NCBI GenBank assembly: GCA_036961355.1
Contig: JBALVL010000015.1
Coordinates: forward strand, 1-64,000
DNA: 64,000 nucleotides
Reading direction: 5' to 3'
From: Motiliproteus sp036961355
GTDB lineage: Bacteria > Pseudomonadota > Gammaproteobacteria > Pseudomonadales > Balneatricaceae
The translations under genes and the position numbers were made by a program. This document shows, piece by piece, positions 1-8,061 of this stretch (the first letter of the stretch is position 1; each line of letters opens with the position of its first letter). The notes beneath the pieces were generated by a model. That model saw only the letters and a program-made list of their open reading frames with translations, had not been told where the DNA came from and did not search any database.

Positions 1-119
1 GTCTAAAGATTCAACGATTTAACAGAGACGACAACTATCCTGACACGGGGGGGTTATCTGTAATCCGCGGGGATACATCGGTTATGAGATCAACTTGGAT
101 TTTGACCCTACGTTACTAG
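1..119 (+). CDS. Possible C-terminal end of an unrecognised protein cut by the window edge
   Basis: One frame is open from the first bases to a TAG at 117-119, giving about 38 residues and no start inside the window. The last residues (STWILTLRY) alternate polar and hydrophobic and end in an aromatic residue. Terminal strands of outer-membrane beta barrels look like this, but the stretch is too short for assignment. It lies in the part of the window that appears foreign to the block starting at 1212. It may be a chance open frame. Confidence 0.2.
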   Translation, partial: LKIQRFNRDDNYPDTGGLSVIRGDTSVMRSTWILTLRY

Positions 120-203
120 TAGAGGTGTAAGCCTCGATTGGGGTTGTCGTTTTCTGGTCAATTTTGCCGAAGCGACGGTAGAAATATTGTTTGAAGGAGA
201 GCT

Positions 204-365
204 ATGAGCACTAAAAGTGGAATCAATTTTGTTGAAGGTAGCCACTACTTGTTCGAAGAGATTAACCCTGGGGAAGGCGCCCCCTCGCCAGCCTATATTC
301 AGGTTCCGCTCTCGGCCACAAAAACTGTTCAAGAGTTCGGTGGTTCAGGCGGGAAGTCACGATAA
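204..365 (+). CDS. Small hypothetical protein (53 aa)
   Basis: ATG at 204 follows a strong ribosome-binding site, AAGGAGA at 194-200, four bases upstream. The product is 53 residues, mixed in composition, without membrane segment or signal peptide, and ends in a Gly/Ser-rich stretch (FGGSGGKSR). I recognise no family. The next open frame, in the -1 register, continues directly after its end (see 383-487), so this could be the front half of one longer frameshifted gene. The good Shine-Dalgarno sequence is the main support. Confidence 0.4.
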   Translation: MSTKSGINFVEGSHYLFEEINPGEGAPSPAYIQVPLSATKTVQEFGGSGGKSR

Positions 366-382
366 AAATTTCTGCTGATAAT

Positions 383-487
383 ATGGACGATCTTGCGGTA
401 GCGTGGTGTAAACATCGAAAGTTCCAAGGAGCCCTGGGCGGCCCAGTTGGGAAGGAGTACGGAAGCGCTGAGTGCGATTACGACTAA
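383..487 (+). CDS. Small open frame, possibly the frameshifted continuation of the gene at 204
   Basis: ATG at 383 to TAA at 485-487 encodes 34 residues (core LQGALGGPVG-like, actual FQGALGGPVGKEYGS). The same frame stays open upstream through about 320, overlapping the end of the preceding small gene, and reads sensibly there (VTIKISADN). No ribosome-binding site precedes 383. The simplest reading is a single protein of about 90 residues split by a one-base shift near 345-360, either a real mutation or an assembly error. No family recognised. Confidence 0.3.
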   Translation: MDDLAVAWCKHRKFQGALGGPVGKEYGSAECDYD

Positions 488-608
488 AACAATGACAAAA
501 AGATCGCTGACGATAAAACGCAATCGGCTTTCACAAAATTTTGATCGTAATCTCCGGTGGACGTTGTTCGATTCTGATCGTTGCTGGGCATTGATTGAGG
601 AGAAATAT

Positions 609-1100
609 GTGATCGATATGAAAAATGGCTTAGCAGAAAAGCGATTAAATTCGGTTCAGGTCATCTATATCGACATGGACGATACGATCGCAGACTTTCG
701 AGGTGCCCACCAACGAGCGATCAAGGCGAATCCAAAGGTAATTTTTCCTCAATCACGGTACGGATTTTTTGAAGGCCTGAAGCCAATTGAGCACGCCATC
801 AAGAGAGTCAAAGCCTTACTCGCAGATGAGCGATTTGATCCGTATGTCCTCACTGCACCATCAATTCGAAATCCGCTTAGTTATACAGAGAAGAGAATCT
901 GGATTGAGCAAAAATTCGGCTTAGAATTCTGCAACCGACTAACAATTAGCCCTCACAAAAATCTTCTGAAAGGAGGTTTTCTGATTGGTGATTTTGATCA
1001 AGGCAAAGGCCAAGAGGGATTTGAAGGAGAGTTAATCCATTTCGGCAGCGCACGGTTCCCTGATTGGCTTAGCGTCATGGAGTACCTATTGTCTCGTTGA
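609..1100 (+). CDS. 5'(3')-deoxyribonucleotidase-like HAD phosphatase (NT5C family)
   Basis: Predicted soluble HAD-superfamily phosphatase that would remove phosphate from (deoxy)nucleoside monophosphates. Motif I is present (YIDMDDTIADF, nucleophile and acid/base Asp), a motif II Thr/Ser follows (VLTAPS), and a Lys then an acidic motif lie near the C-terminal third (HKNLLKG, LIGDFDQGKG). The last matches the NT5C pattern except that the usual DD appears as GDFD. GTG at 609 is chosen because GAGGAG lies six bases upstream at 597-602; the next ATG is at 618. Length (163 aa) fits bacterial NT5C-like proteins. It sits alone in the likely foreign segment left of the epmC breakpoint. Such enzymes are common on phages and islands, but the substrate cannot be read from the sequence. 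Confidence 0.75.
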   Translation: MIDMKNGLAEKRLNSVQVIYIDMDDTIADFRGAHQRAIKANPKVIFPQSRYGFFEGLKPIEHAIKRVKALLADERFDPYVLTAPSIRNPLSYTEKRIWIEQKFGLEFCNRLTISPHKNLLKGGFLIGDFDQGKGQEGFEGELIHFGSARFPDWLSVMEYLLSR

Positions 1101-1181
1101 GATTTCTGTTAGTGTTCGCCTCTCACTCCCTCTAGCCTACTGTTGACACCCAAGATGTTCTGACAACATTTTTTGATAAGT

Positions 1182-1427
1182 TTAAGGGGCTAAAGTGTTG
1201 AGTGGTAAAACATGAAGCGCACTGGCGAAATAGCCGTGAGCAAAAACGATCCTGTGGTGCGTGTGCTCGGCATCGGCAGGCAGGTAGATCGGCTCATCAT
1301 CACCGCGCACCAGCTCGGTGTTGCTATGGCCAATGAACAGCGTATTGAACAACGCAATCAACTGATCACAATCGTGGTTCTGTTGTTCTAGTGACAATAG
1401 GTCTAGCGGCAAGGAGACCTCGCCCAT
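1182..1427 (-). pseudogene. epmC: Truncated elongation factor P hydroxylase (epmC remnant)
   Basis: EpmC hydroxylates the beta-lysylated lysine of elongation factor P. The remnant carries the highly conserved amino half (GDDEPIYLPADAE, then RIVFAHGYFASALH) and then loses all similarity after the His codon at 1214-1212. The next nine codons (VLPLNTLAP) and stop come from unrelated sequence. E. coli EpmC is about 180 residues; about 81 remain, and the HEISHW-type iron-binding motif is cut after its first His. The ATG at 1427 overlaps the stop of the upstream lipoprotein gene (TGATG), so translational coupling is preserved. Truncation should abolish activity. Confidence 0.85.
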
Positions 1428-2122
1428 CAGAACGGTTCCCATTCATTATCTTTGAGCCACCAGGTGATGCCGTTGCCGCTATCGATTCGCGCGGCAACAT
1501 AACCTTTTACGTCGCCAGGGGCTAACTGCAGCACCACCTGATATTTAGATTCGGGTAGGTCGCCAACCTCTTCGATCAACTTCCAACTTCCCGCTTCAGC
1601 TTTCCAGCTGCTACCGCTGAGCCGGTCGTACTTAAGCACGATCCAACCTTTCGGGCCATAAACCGAGGCTAACTGATAATCAGAGTCACCGTAGTTCGGC
1701 ATCTGGGCGTCACCCTCAAGTTGCTGCGACTGGCTGTCTGCCGACATCTGTTCCAGCCTAAACACCAACTCGGTCAGTTGATCCAGCGTATTCGGCTCGC
1801 CCACCTGAGCGCTCTCTTTCATCTTGGCCTGAGTCTGCATCTGGCTATCGAGCTGCATCTGCTGGAGTACACTCAACTGCTGCTGTTCCTGCCGGCTTAA
1901 ACGCTCTAGCTGCAAATTCAGCGCGATCAGTTTTTCCTGCACTAGGGTAATTCGCTGCTCAACCGTATCAAAGCGTTTAGCGCTGGCATCGTTGACACGA
2001 TCAGCCAATTCCAGCGGCGAAGGCGCAGCAGCGACAGGAGCGGCAACCGCAGCCGATTGGTTCGGGTTGCTCTGACAAGCAACCAACAACAACGCACTTA
2101 GAATAACCAGGATCGATCTCAT
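1427..2122 (-). CDS. Putative outer-membrane lipoprotein with coiled-coil region
   Basis: 231 residues. A type II signal peptide with lipobox LLVAC ends at Cys16. An Ala/Pro-rich linker follows, then a Gln/Glu-rich helical stretch at roughly residues 45-95 that looks like a coiled coil, and a globular C-terminal region (about 150-231) rich in Trp and Gly that resembles a small beta domain. The Gln/Met-rich middle is low complexity. The stop overlaps the epmC start (TGATG), so the two were co-transcribed. I do not recognise a named family; no enzymatic motif is visible. Envelope localisation is inferred from the lipobox. Confidence 0.7.
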   Translation of the reverse strand: MRSILVILSALLLVACQSNPNQSAAVAAPVAAAPSPLELADRVNDASAKRFDTVEQRITLVQEKLIALNLQLERLSRQEQQQLSVLQQMQLDSQMQTQAKMKESAQVGEPNTLDQLTELVFRLEQMSADSQSQQLEGDAQMPNYGDSDYQLASVYGPKGWIVLKYDRLSGSSWKAEAGSWKLIEEVGDLPESKYQVVLQLAPGDVKGYVAARIDSGNGITWWLKDNEWEPF

Positions 2123-2266
2123 ACAGTTCTCGGCTCGGGATTAAACATATTATTTCAACTCTGGCTTGAGGCTGAATCGATGTAAAACATCTCACTACAA
2201 ACTAATAACAACAAACAGCAGCTGATCTCTACTCAACAATTGCGACTCGCCACAACCGCTCGAACA

Positions 2267-3202
2267 CTACAGCGACAGAATATCCATCGGTTCAGACTCT
2301 GTATCGGTCGAGCCCTCTGAATCCTGCAAGCGAAATTGTTCAAAATCGAACAGCTCGGTATCAAGAAGGTGCGATGGCACCACATTCTTCAAGCTGCTGA
2401 ACATCACTTCAATACGCCCCGGAAACTTCTCGTCCCAGCTAGTTAACATCTCTTTGATCACCTGTCTCTGCAGGTTTTCCTGCGAGCCGCATAGGTTGCA
2501 CGGAATGATCGGGTATTGGCGCAGCTCGGCGTAGCTAATCAGATCCTTTTCACGACAATAGGCCATCGGTCGAATCACCGTATTGAGGCCATCATCGCTG
2601 CGCAGCTTAGGCGGCATAGTCTTGAGCTTGCCACCGTAGAACATGTTCAGGAACAAGGTTTCAAGAATGTCCTCTCGGTGATGCCCCAGCGCTATTTTGG
2701 TGAAACCATTTTCCTGGGCAAAGCGGTACAAGGTGCCACGACGCATCCGTGAACAGAGACCACAAGTTGTCTTACCTTCAGGAATGACCTCCTTCACCAC
2801 CGAATAGGTATCGCGCTCGATAATGTGGAACGGAATCGCGTTCGCACGCAGATACTCAGGCAGCACATGTTCGGGAAATCCCGGTTGTTTCTGATCCAGA
2901 TTCACCGCAACCAATTCAAAGTTGATCGGCGCACTCTTCTGCAGATTCCGCAAAATATCGAGCATGGCGTACGAATCTTTGCCACCCGACAAGCACACCA
3001 TCACCTTGTCACCGTCTTCGATCATCGAGAAGTCAGCAATGGCCCGGCCAACATCGCGGCGTAGCCGTTTCTGCAACTTATTCTGGCGGCTCTTAAGTTC
3101 CTTCTCTCCCAACTCTTCAACGGTTTCCGTTAGCGGTCCAGTAACCGATTGAGCGGAAGGGGTAGGTAAAATTTCAGTAGCGATCAGGTCGTAACTCGAC
3201 AT
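2267..3202 (-). CDS. ttcA: tRNA 2-thiocytidine(32) biosynthesis protein TtcA
   Basis: TtcA thiolates cytidine 32 of tRNA using ATP and a 4Fe-4S cluster. The PP-loop SGGKDS lies at residues 72-77; the cluster cysteines are in CGLC (147/150) and CNLC (235/238), the two CxxC motifs of the family. LGHHREDILETL is also typical. At 311 residues it matches the usual length, with a short extra tail rich in Glu/Ser/Thr. It starts at ATG 3202 and stands alone between yqaA and the lipoprotein gene, all on the minus strand, with 120-145 base gaps. Confidence 0.96.
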   Translation of the reverse strand: MSSYDLIATEILPTPSAQSVTGPLTETVEELGEKELKSRQNKLQKRLRRDVGRAIADFSMIEDGDKVMVCLSGGKDSYAMLDILRNLQKSAPINFELVAVNLDQKQPGFPEHVLPEYLRANAIPFHIIERDTYSVVKEVIPEGKTTCGLCSRMRRGTLYRFAQENGFTKIALGHHREDILETLFLNMFYGGKLKTMPPKLRSDDGLNTVIRPMAYCREKDLISYAELRQYPIIPCNLCGSQENLQRQVIKEMLTSWDEKFPGRIEVMFSSLKNVVPSHLLDTELFDFEQFRLQDSEGSTDTESEPMDILSL

Positions 3203-3323
3203 CGGTCAAACACTCGGCAAACAGGATAAAAAGGGGCATTTACAGGCGCGCAATTTTACGGCAAAAGCGCGATAGGAACCAGTTCGCTAACGGCGATCGA
3301 TCACAACGAACAAGGACATCAGC

Positions 3324-3746
3324 TTACAGCCAGGGCGAAGCCAACAACAGATAGCGCCCCGCCTTGCCCAGTACGATTAATAATGCACAAAGCCAAAAGC
3401 GCTGTCGTAGCCAACCACTAACAAAGCACAGCGGATCGCCAATCACAGGTAGCCACGACAGCAATAACAGCGGTGCGCCATAGCGGCTAAACCAACCCTG
3501 GGCCTGCAACTGACGCCGAGATAAGTGCCGGGTCGGAAAGCGGCGGGCGACCCAAAACCCCATCGCCCAGGTCACCAGGCCACCCAGACCGTTCCCCAGC
3601 GTCACCACCGCCAGCAACTGCCACAACGGCTGCTGTTGATCAAGAAGGTATAACAACAGCAGCTCGGAACCGCCGGGCAACAGCGTTGAGGCGATAAAAC
3701 CGCTACTGAACAGCCCCCATAGGGTTAAGGCTGATTCCGACAGCAT
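3324..3746 (-). CDS. yqaA: YqaA-type DedA/SNARE-associated membrane protein
   Basis: 140 residues, predicted inner-membrane protein with three to four hydrophobic segments. The family-typical early motif (ASTLLPGGSELLLLYL) and the later PVIGDPLCFVSGWLR match YqaA/DedA-like proteins. The start chosen, ATG at 3746, overlaps the TGA of recQ as TGATG, the same coupling seen for recQ-yqaA neighbours here; an upstream in-frame start at 3785 would lie inside recQ. DedA-family proteins are implicated in lipid carrier transport and membrane homeostasis, but the role of YqaA is not established. Confidence 0.8.
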   Translation of the reverse strand: MLSESALTLWGLFSSGFIASTLLPGGSELLLLYLLDQQQPLWQLLAVVTLGNGLGGLVTWAMGFWVARRFPTRHLSRRQLQAQGWFSRYGAPLLLLSWLPVIGDPLCFVSGWLRQRFWLCALLIVLGKAGRYLLLASPWL

Positions 3747-5893
3747 CACAGCTGCTGTAGACGCTGCATCTCCATCCGCACACAACGGAGCAGCGCCGGA
3801 TCAAAACGGTTATCAAGGCTGCCCGCAACCTGCTTCAGGTCCCGAATACCGGCATCATTGTGGTGCAACAATGCCGCCTCAATCTGAGTAATATCGGATG
3901 GGGTGACCTCCAATAACGAAGCCAGCGGTAAGGCATCACGCTCGATCGCTGTCGCGATTCGGTGCATCACTTCGATCGGACTGAGCGACAGTTGACGAGC
4001 CACTTGCTCGGGTGTCATTCCCGCTTGTAACAAACTCAGCAACTGCTGCGTGGCTGCCTCGCTTTGCTGTACCTGTTGTTGCTGCTGTCCGGCCTGCCCC
4101 AGCACCTCGATGAAAGCATCACCGTAGCGCTCCAATTTGGTCTTGCCCACCCCACTGATCCCCGCCAGTGCTGTCAAAGTAGTCGGCTGCTGCTCGACCA
4201 TCTCCATCAAGGTGGCATCGTGGAAGATATAAAACGGTGGTACATCCTGCTCGTCGGCCAGACGTTTGCGCACCGTCCGTAACGCTTCCCACAGCTCAAG
4301 TTGCTCACCACTGAGTCGCTGATGGCTGGCGACTCGTAATTTGCGACCTTCACGCTGGCGGTTTTCGCGCGCGTCATGACGCAGTTCGATAGTCTGCTCG
4401 CCCTTGAGCAGCGGTCGGCAGCGCTCGGATAACCGTAACGAACCGTAATTTTCATGGTCAACATCAAGCAAACCTCGGGCCACCAGCTGTCGAAACAACG
4501 AGCGCCACTGCTGCACATTCAGCTCCTTGCCGATGCCGAAGGTGGATAGCTGCTGATGGCTGTGTTCGTTGATTTTGTCGGTGCTCTTACCGGTCAGTAC
4601 ATCGATGGTGTGGGCGACACCAAAACGCTGGCCGGTGCGATAGACGGTCGACAACGCTTTACGCGCCGCTTCGGTGCCATCCCAGGTCTTTACCGGCGTC
4701 AGGCAGGTATCACAATTACCGCAGGCGCTGTGTTCCTGCTCACCAAAGTAAGTCAACAACGACTGACGTCGACAGCTGGTGACCTCACAAAGCCCCAACA
4801 TCGCTTCTAGCCGCTGCCGCTCGATCTGCTTCTGCTGCTCGCCAGCATCGGAGCTTTCGAGCATCTGCCGCAAGAAGATCACATCTTGCAGACCATAAAC
4901 CATCCAGGCATCGGCCGGCTCACCGTCACGCCCTGCGCGACCGGTCTCCTGATAATAAGCTTCGATACTCTTAGGTAAGTCCAAGTGAGCCACGAATCGC
5001 ACATTGGGTTTGTCGATCCCCATGCCAAAGGCGATCGTAGCCACCACTATCACCCGCTCTTCGGTCAAAAAACGGTGCTGATGCTCTGCCCGAACAGGAG
5101 CAGGCAAACCGGCATGATACGGCAGCGCATTCCAACCCTGCTCACACAAAAAGGCCGCGGTCTCTTCCACTTTTTTGCGCGATAAACAGTAGACGATACC
5201 GGCATCGTTGTTATGTTCGGTCTGGATAAACTGCTTGAGCTGCTGTTTAGCACTCTGCTTCTGGGTGATACGATAGCGAATATTGGGGCGATCAAAACCC
5301 TGTACAAAGATCGCCGCCCGTTCCAGTGCCAGCCGGTGGATAATTTCGTCGCGGGTACGCTGGTCCGCTGTCGCGGTCAGTGCGATTCGAGGGATCGCCG
5401 GAAACTGTTGGTGCAGCACCGAAAGTCGCAGATACTCAGGACGGAAGTCATGGCCCCATTGCGATACACAATGCGCCTCATCGATAGCAAACAGCGACAA
5501 TTTACTCTGGTGCAACAGATCCAGCATGCGCGGCTGCAGCAGCCGCTCAGGGGCGACGTAAAGCAGATCCAACACACCGTTACGCAGATCTGATTCGACC
5601 TTCCAAGCGCTCTGTGAATCAAGAGTCGAGTTGAGAAAGGCCGCTTTAATACCCAGCTGCGACATCGCCCGCACCTGATCTTGCATCAGCGCAATCAGCG
5701 GAGAAACAACCACCGCGGTACCTTCACGGATCAGCGCTGGTAGCTGGTAACAGAGCGATTTTCCGCCACCGGTTGGCATTAACACCAGCGCATCGCCCCC
5801 CTGCAGCAAGGTATCAATCACCTGATCCTGGGGCTCGCGGAAACTGTCGTAACCGAAGGTGGTGCGTAAGCGTTCAAGGGCAAGATTCAACAT
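3746..5893 (-). CDS. recQ: ATP-dependent DNA helicase RecQ
   Basis: 3'-5' DNA helicase of recombinational repair. Motif I MPTGGGKS, motif II DEAHCVSQWGHDFRPEY, motif III TATA and motif VI QETGRAGRDGEP are present. They are followed by the zinc-binding cysteines (CEVTSCRR ... CGNCDTC), the RQC winged helix, an HRDC domain (around LELWEALRTVRKRLA) and an additional helical C-terminal region (about the last 110 residues) resembling the HTH_40-type extension. At 715 residues it is about 100 longer than E. coli RecQ because of that tail. ATG 5893 (MLNLALERL) is preferred over 5950 because homology starts there. It is coupled to yqaA by TGATG. Confidence 0.95.
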   Translation of the reverse strand: MLNLALERLRTTFGYDSFREPQDQVIDTLLQGGDALVLMPTGGGKSLCYQLPALIREGTAVVVSPLIALMQDQVRAMSQLGIKAAFLNSTLDSQSAWKVESDLRNGVLDLLYVAPERLLQPRMLDLLHQSKLSLFAIDEAHCVSQWGHDFRPEYLRLSVLHQQFPAIPRIALTATADQRTRDEIIHRLALERAAIFVQGFDRPNIRYRITQKQSAKQQLKQFIQTEHNNDAGIVYCLSRKKVEETAAFLCEQGWNALPYHAGLPAPVRAEHQHRFLTEERVIVVATIAFGMGIDKPNVRFVAHLDLPKSIEAYYQETGRAGRDGEPADAWMVYGLQDVIFLRQMLESSDAGEQQKQIERQRLEAMLGLCEVTSCRRQSLLTYFGEQEHSACGNCDTCLTPVKTWDGTEAARKALSTVYRTGQRFGVAHTIDVLTGKSTDKINEHSHQQLSTFGIGKELNVQQWRSLFRQLVARGLLDVDHENYGSLRLSERCRPLLKGEQTIELRHDARENRQREGRKLRVASHQRLSGEQLELWEALRTVRKRLADEQDVPPFYIFHDATLMEMVEQQPTTLTALAGISGVGKTKLERYGDAFIEVLGQAGQQQQQVQQSEAATQQLLSLLQAGMTPEQVARQLSLSPIEVMHRIATAIERDALPLASLLEVTPSDITQIEAALLHHNDAGIRDLKQVAGSLDNRFDPALLRCVRMEMQRLQQL

Positions 5894-6118
5894 GGCGGCG
5901 ATTATCCGCTTTAGCGCAGCAACAAGGAACAGCCGAAGGCGGTTTTTCACTCACCCATTTGACCCAGCTGTATGCAATACAAAGCAATCAAGCGGTTATA
6001 TCCTCGGGCCAGATCAGCAGGTACAATCGCACTCGCAAACCCAAGCTCCTGAAGGAAGACCCTTTCATTCACGGGCGGCCCGAACAACACCTCAACTACC
6101 GCTTGAAAGAGACCAATA

Positions 6119-6745
6119 ATGACCGTCACCCGCGCTGATCACACCCCGCTGAACGAAGATGAAGTCGACCTACTGGAAAGCTTTCTATTCTCCGAAGCGG
6201 TATCCGAAGAAGCGCTGGACTACCCCAGCCTGCACGGCCTGCTGACAGCCGTGGCGATCTGCCCGCAACAGATTCCAGACGCGGAATGGCTTGAGTCCCT
6301 GTTCGACGGCCAACCCCAGTACAGCAATGCAGATCAACAGGCGCAAATCGAGGGGTTACTCAAGCGTGAATATCTGGGGATCTGCGAAGAACTCGACCAT
6401 GAAGAGCCGCCCGAACTGCCCTGCGACCTAAGCCTCGACGAAGACTCGCTGCTGACGGTTTGGTGCCAGGGGTTCATGGAAGGGGTATTCATGCGCGAAG
6501 AGGCCTGGTTTGGCGAGCAAGAAGAAGAGGTAGCCGAACTGATGCTGCCGATCATGATCGCCTCGGAACTGTTCGAAGATGATATCGAGCTGCAGAAAAT
6601 GCGCCAGGACCAGAGTCTGATTCAGGGATTGTGCGAAGAGATCCCGGATCTGCTAACCGACCTCTACCTACTGTTCCGGGTACCAGCTGAACCGGGCGGC
6701 CCCAAAGGCAGCAAGGGTGCTAAAAAAGGCCATAAACGCCGCTAG
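6119..6745 (+). CDS. YecA/UPF0149 family protein
   Basis: 208-residue acidic protein of the YgfB/YecA type. The N-terminal core with SLHGLLTAVAICP and the WCQGFMEGVF motif, followed by conserved acidic helices, identify the family; function is unproven. The C-terminal SEC-C zinc motif of long YecA proteins is absent. Instead there is a basic Gly/Lys-rich tail (GPKGSKGAKKGHKRR) that contrasts with the acidic body and might bind nucleic acid. It is transcribed alone, divergent from recQ, and is followed by a strong hairpin at 6765-6790. Confidence 0.85.
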   Translation: MTVTRADHTPLNEDEVDLLESFLFSEAVSEEALDYPSLHGLLTAVAICPQQIPDAEWLESLFDGQPQYSNADQQAQIEGLLKREYLGICEELDHEEPPELPCDLSLDEDSLLTVWCQGFMEGVFMREEAWFGEQEEEVAELMLPIMIASELFEDDIELQKMRQDQSLIQGLCEEIPDLLTDLYLLFRVPAEPGGPKGSKGAKKGHKRR

Positions 6746-6764
6746 ATCGACCCTGTCTAAAAGA

Positions 6765-6790
6765 GAATGACCAGCGGTTGCTGGTCATTC
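6765..6790 (+). terminator. Intrinsic terminator after the YecA-family gene
   Basis: A perfect 11-bp stem GAATGACCAGC / GCTGGTCATTC with a four-base loop lies 19 bases after the stop. It is extended by AAGAG/CTCTT pairing and followed by TTTATTT. It may also stop transcription from the minus side. Confidence 0.8.
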
Positions 6791-6859
6791 AGGCTCTTTA
6801 TTTCTCTAATCCTTAGCTAAACGGTAGATGGCAGTACCAACGACTGCTTAGCAACCTAC

Positions 6860-7273
6860 TCATGCGCGTTTTCGTAACAGCCATAGCGCCAGCAACGTAC
6901 CCACGACAAATGAGCCGTAGATCGGCCACATGCCCCAATCTAATGCCAAACACATCAAGATAGCGACCAGACTCAACAACAAAGCCAGCCACTGCGCCGC
7001 TAAAAACTTTCCGCTCGGTGCAACCCGGAAGCCCGCCCAGATCGCCGCTAAACCGGTTAGCCCTGCAACCACCAGAAAGCTTCCACGCTCCAGCAATAAA
7101 AAACCGCCGCTATAACACGCGCTATCGAGCCTGTCGGTCGATGGGCAGGCCAGATCAAACACCAACAGATAGATACCAGCACCCAGTGCTGCCACCAAAG
7201 TAGCTGCGACAACAACGGCTATGGGCAACAACATCCATTGCCACCAGCGACCTTCATTACTTGACTCTGCCAT
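6860..7273 (-). CDS. Hypothetical four-helix membrane protein
   Basis: 137 residues with four hydrophobic segments at about 14-37, 55-80, 88-110 and 114-133. Two cysteines in the first extra-membrane loop (LACPSTD, SACYSGG) could form a disulfide. There is no signal peptide distinct from the first helix, and no catalytic motif. It stands alone between the terminator of the YecA gene and the TfoX-like gene. Family not recognised; the call rests on a full-length frame with consistent topology. Confidence 0.6.
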   Translation of the reverse strand: MAESSNEGRWWQWMLLPIAVVVAATLVAALGAGIYLLVFDLACPSTDRLDSACYSGGFLLLERGSFLVVAGLTGLAAIWAGFRVAPSGKFLAAQWLALLLSLVAILMCLALDWGMWPIYGSFVVGTLLALWLLRKRA

Positions 7274-7453
7274 CTCAAACCCCTGAACACTGGTACTTAT
7301 CGATATTGAATACTGTTATTAAAAAGATGGCCTTGCCTGTACCACCAATCTCACTAACGTCTAAAAACTTGCCGCACAGTAACCCAAAACAAAGCCCCAC
7401 AACTTGATATTGATCAGCTCAACGTCTTGGTAAAACGAGCCTCTTTACCGTGG

Positions 7454-7822
7454 CTACGATTTACCACGCTTGGCGGCTGCGGCCCTAAGTGCGACGTCGA
7501 TCGCCTTATTACCCCAATCGCATAACTGCTGCTGATCCTCAAACACGACCTCCGGCGGCTGATAATAGTTAAGCGCACAACGTTTACCTGCACGCAGGTA
7601 GGTAAACGGTTGCAGCCCCTCATCGGTGTAGTCTGCCAGTGTCTGGGGATCTATTTTGAAATACAGCTCATTGTTTGCGACTAGCCCGAACATCAACCCT
7701 TCCAGAAAAATCCCCCAGCCACCAAACATACGGCGCGACTGCACCGGCCCCAGAACCTGCATCAGATCCAACAGATGATCGACATATTCGGTATCACGCG
7801 GATTGGCCAAATGGTTACCCAC
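7454..7822 (-). CDS. TfoX N-terminal domain protein
   Basis: 122 residues, consisting only of the TfoX/Sxy N-terminal domain. The pattern YVDHLLDLMQ, VQSRRMFGGWGIF, LYFKID and the late FTYLRAGKRCALNYYQPPEVVFED segment is diagnostic. Full-length TfoX/Sxy, the competence and CRP co-regulator, has a second C-terminal domain that is missing here; many proteobacteria carry such short homologues of unknown role. It has its own promoter region, with no operon partners. Confidence 0.85.
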   Translation of the reverse strand: MGNHLANPRDTEYVDHLLDLMQVLGPVQSRRMFGGWGIFLEGLMFGLVANNELYFKIDPQTLADYTDEGLQPFTYLRAGKRCALNYYQPPEVVFEDQQQLCDWGNKAIDVALRAAAAKRGKS

Positions 7823-7922
7823 CCTTTGTCATTGCTTAGCGACCAACAACTCAATCAACTCCGATTTCAACCGTCCTGCTTCTGCCAGGGCGGTAATAAC
7901 AGCAACGGTTCTAACAACCTCA

Positions 7923-7956
7923 ATCCAGAACTACGATCCAGAACTACGATCCAGAT
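7923..7956. repeat. 13-bp tandem repeat
   Basis: The unit ATCCAGAACTACG occurs twice in perfect tandem (7923-7935, 7936-7948), followed by a partial copy (ATCCAGAT). It lies in the non-coding gap between the TfoX-like gene and the sspB terminator; no function is apparent. Confidence 0.8.
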
Positions 7957-8015
7957 AACCCCAATATCGCCGCCGCCTGAATAATGGCGAATCGTGTGAC
8001 GAGGCCGAACAGCAA

Positions 8016-8037
8016 AACGGCCTCCGCAGAGGCCGTT
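8016..8037 (-). terminator. Intrinsic terminator of sspB
   Basis: Stem AACGGCCTC / GAGGCCGTT with loop CGCA. On the minus strand it is followed by TTTTGCTG and lies just after the sspB stop, so it terminates sspB. Confidence 0.8.
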
Positions 8038-8061
8038 ATATGACAGGTCGACAGGTTGGTT

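Larger units (their letters stand above)
1..1211. other. Apparently foreign segment ending abruptly inside epmC
   Basis: To the right of 1212 the sequence encodes a near-canonical EpmC amino terminus; to the left the homology stops within one codon and small unrecognised genes begin. That is the signature of an insertion or deletion endpoint. Read outward on the minus strand the segment begins TGTTTTACCACTC or GTTTTACC, depending on the shared base. I see no recombinase or terminal repeat in the window, so the class of element, or whether it is a simple deletion, is undecided. Confidence 0.4.

Noticed and set aside
1140..1212. TGTTGACA and GTTTTACC near the epmC break as a Tn7-like end
   Set aside because: The first motif is 70 bases from the break and faces inward; no second end, binding-site repeat or transposase is in the window.
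4064..4810. Long plus-strand frames inside recQ
   Set aside because: They are antisense to a full-length helicase gene with intact motifs; no ribosome-binding sites.
5968..5984. LexA-like CTGT-N8-CAAA in the recQ-YecA gap
   Set aside because: The right half does not match ACAG.
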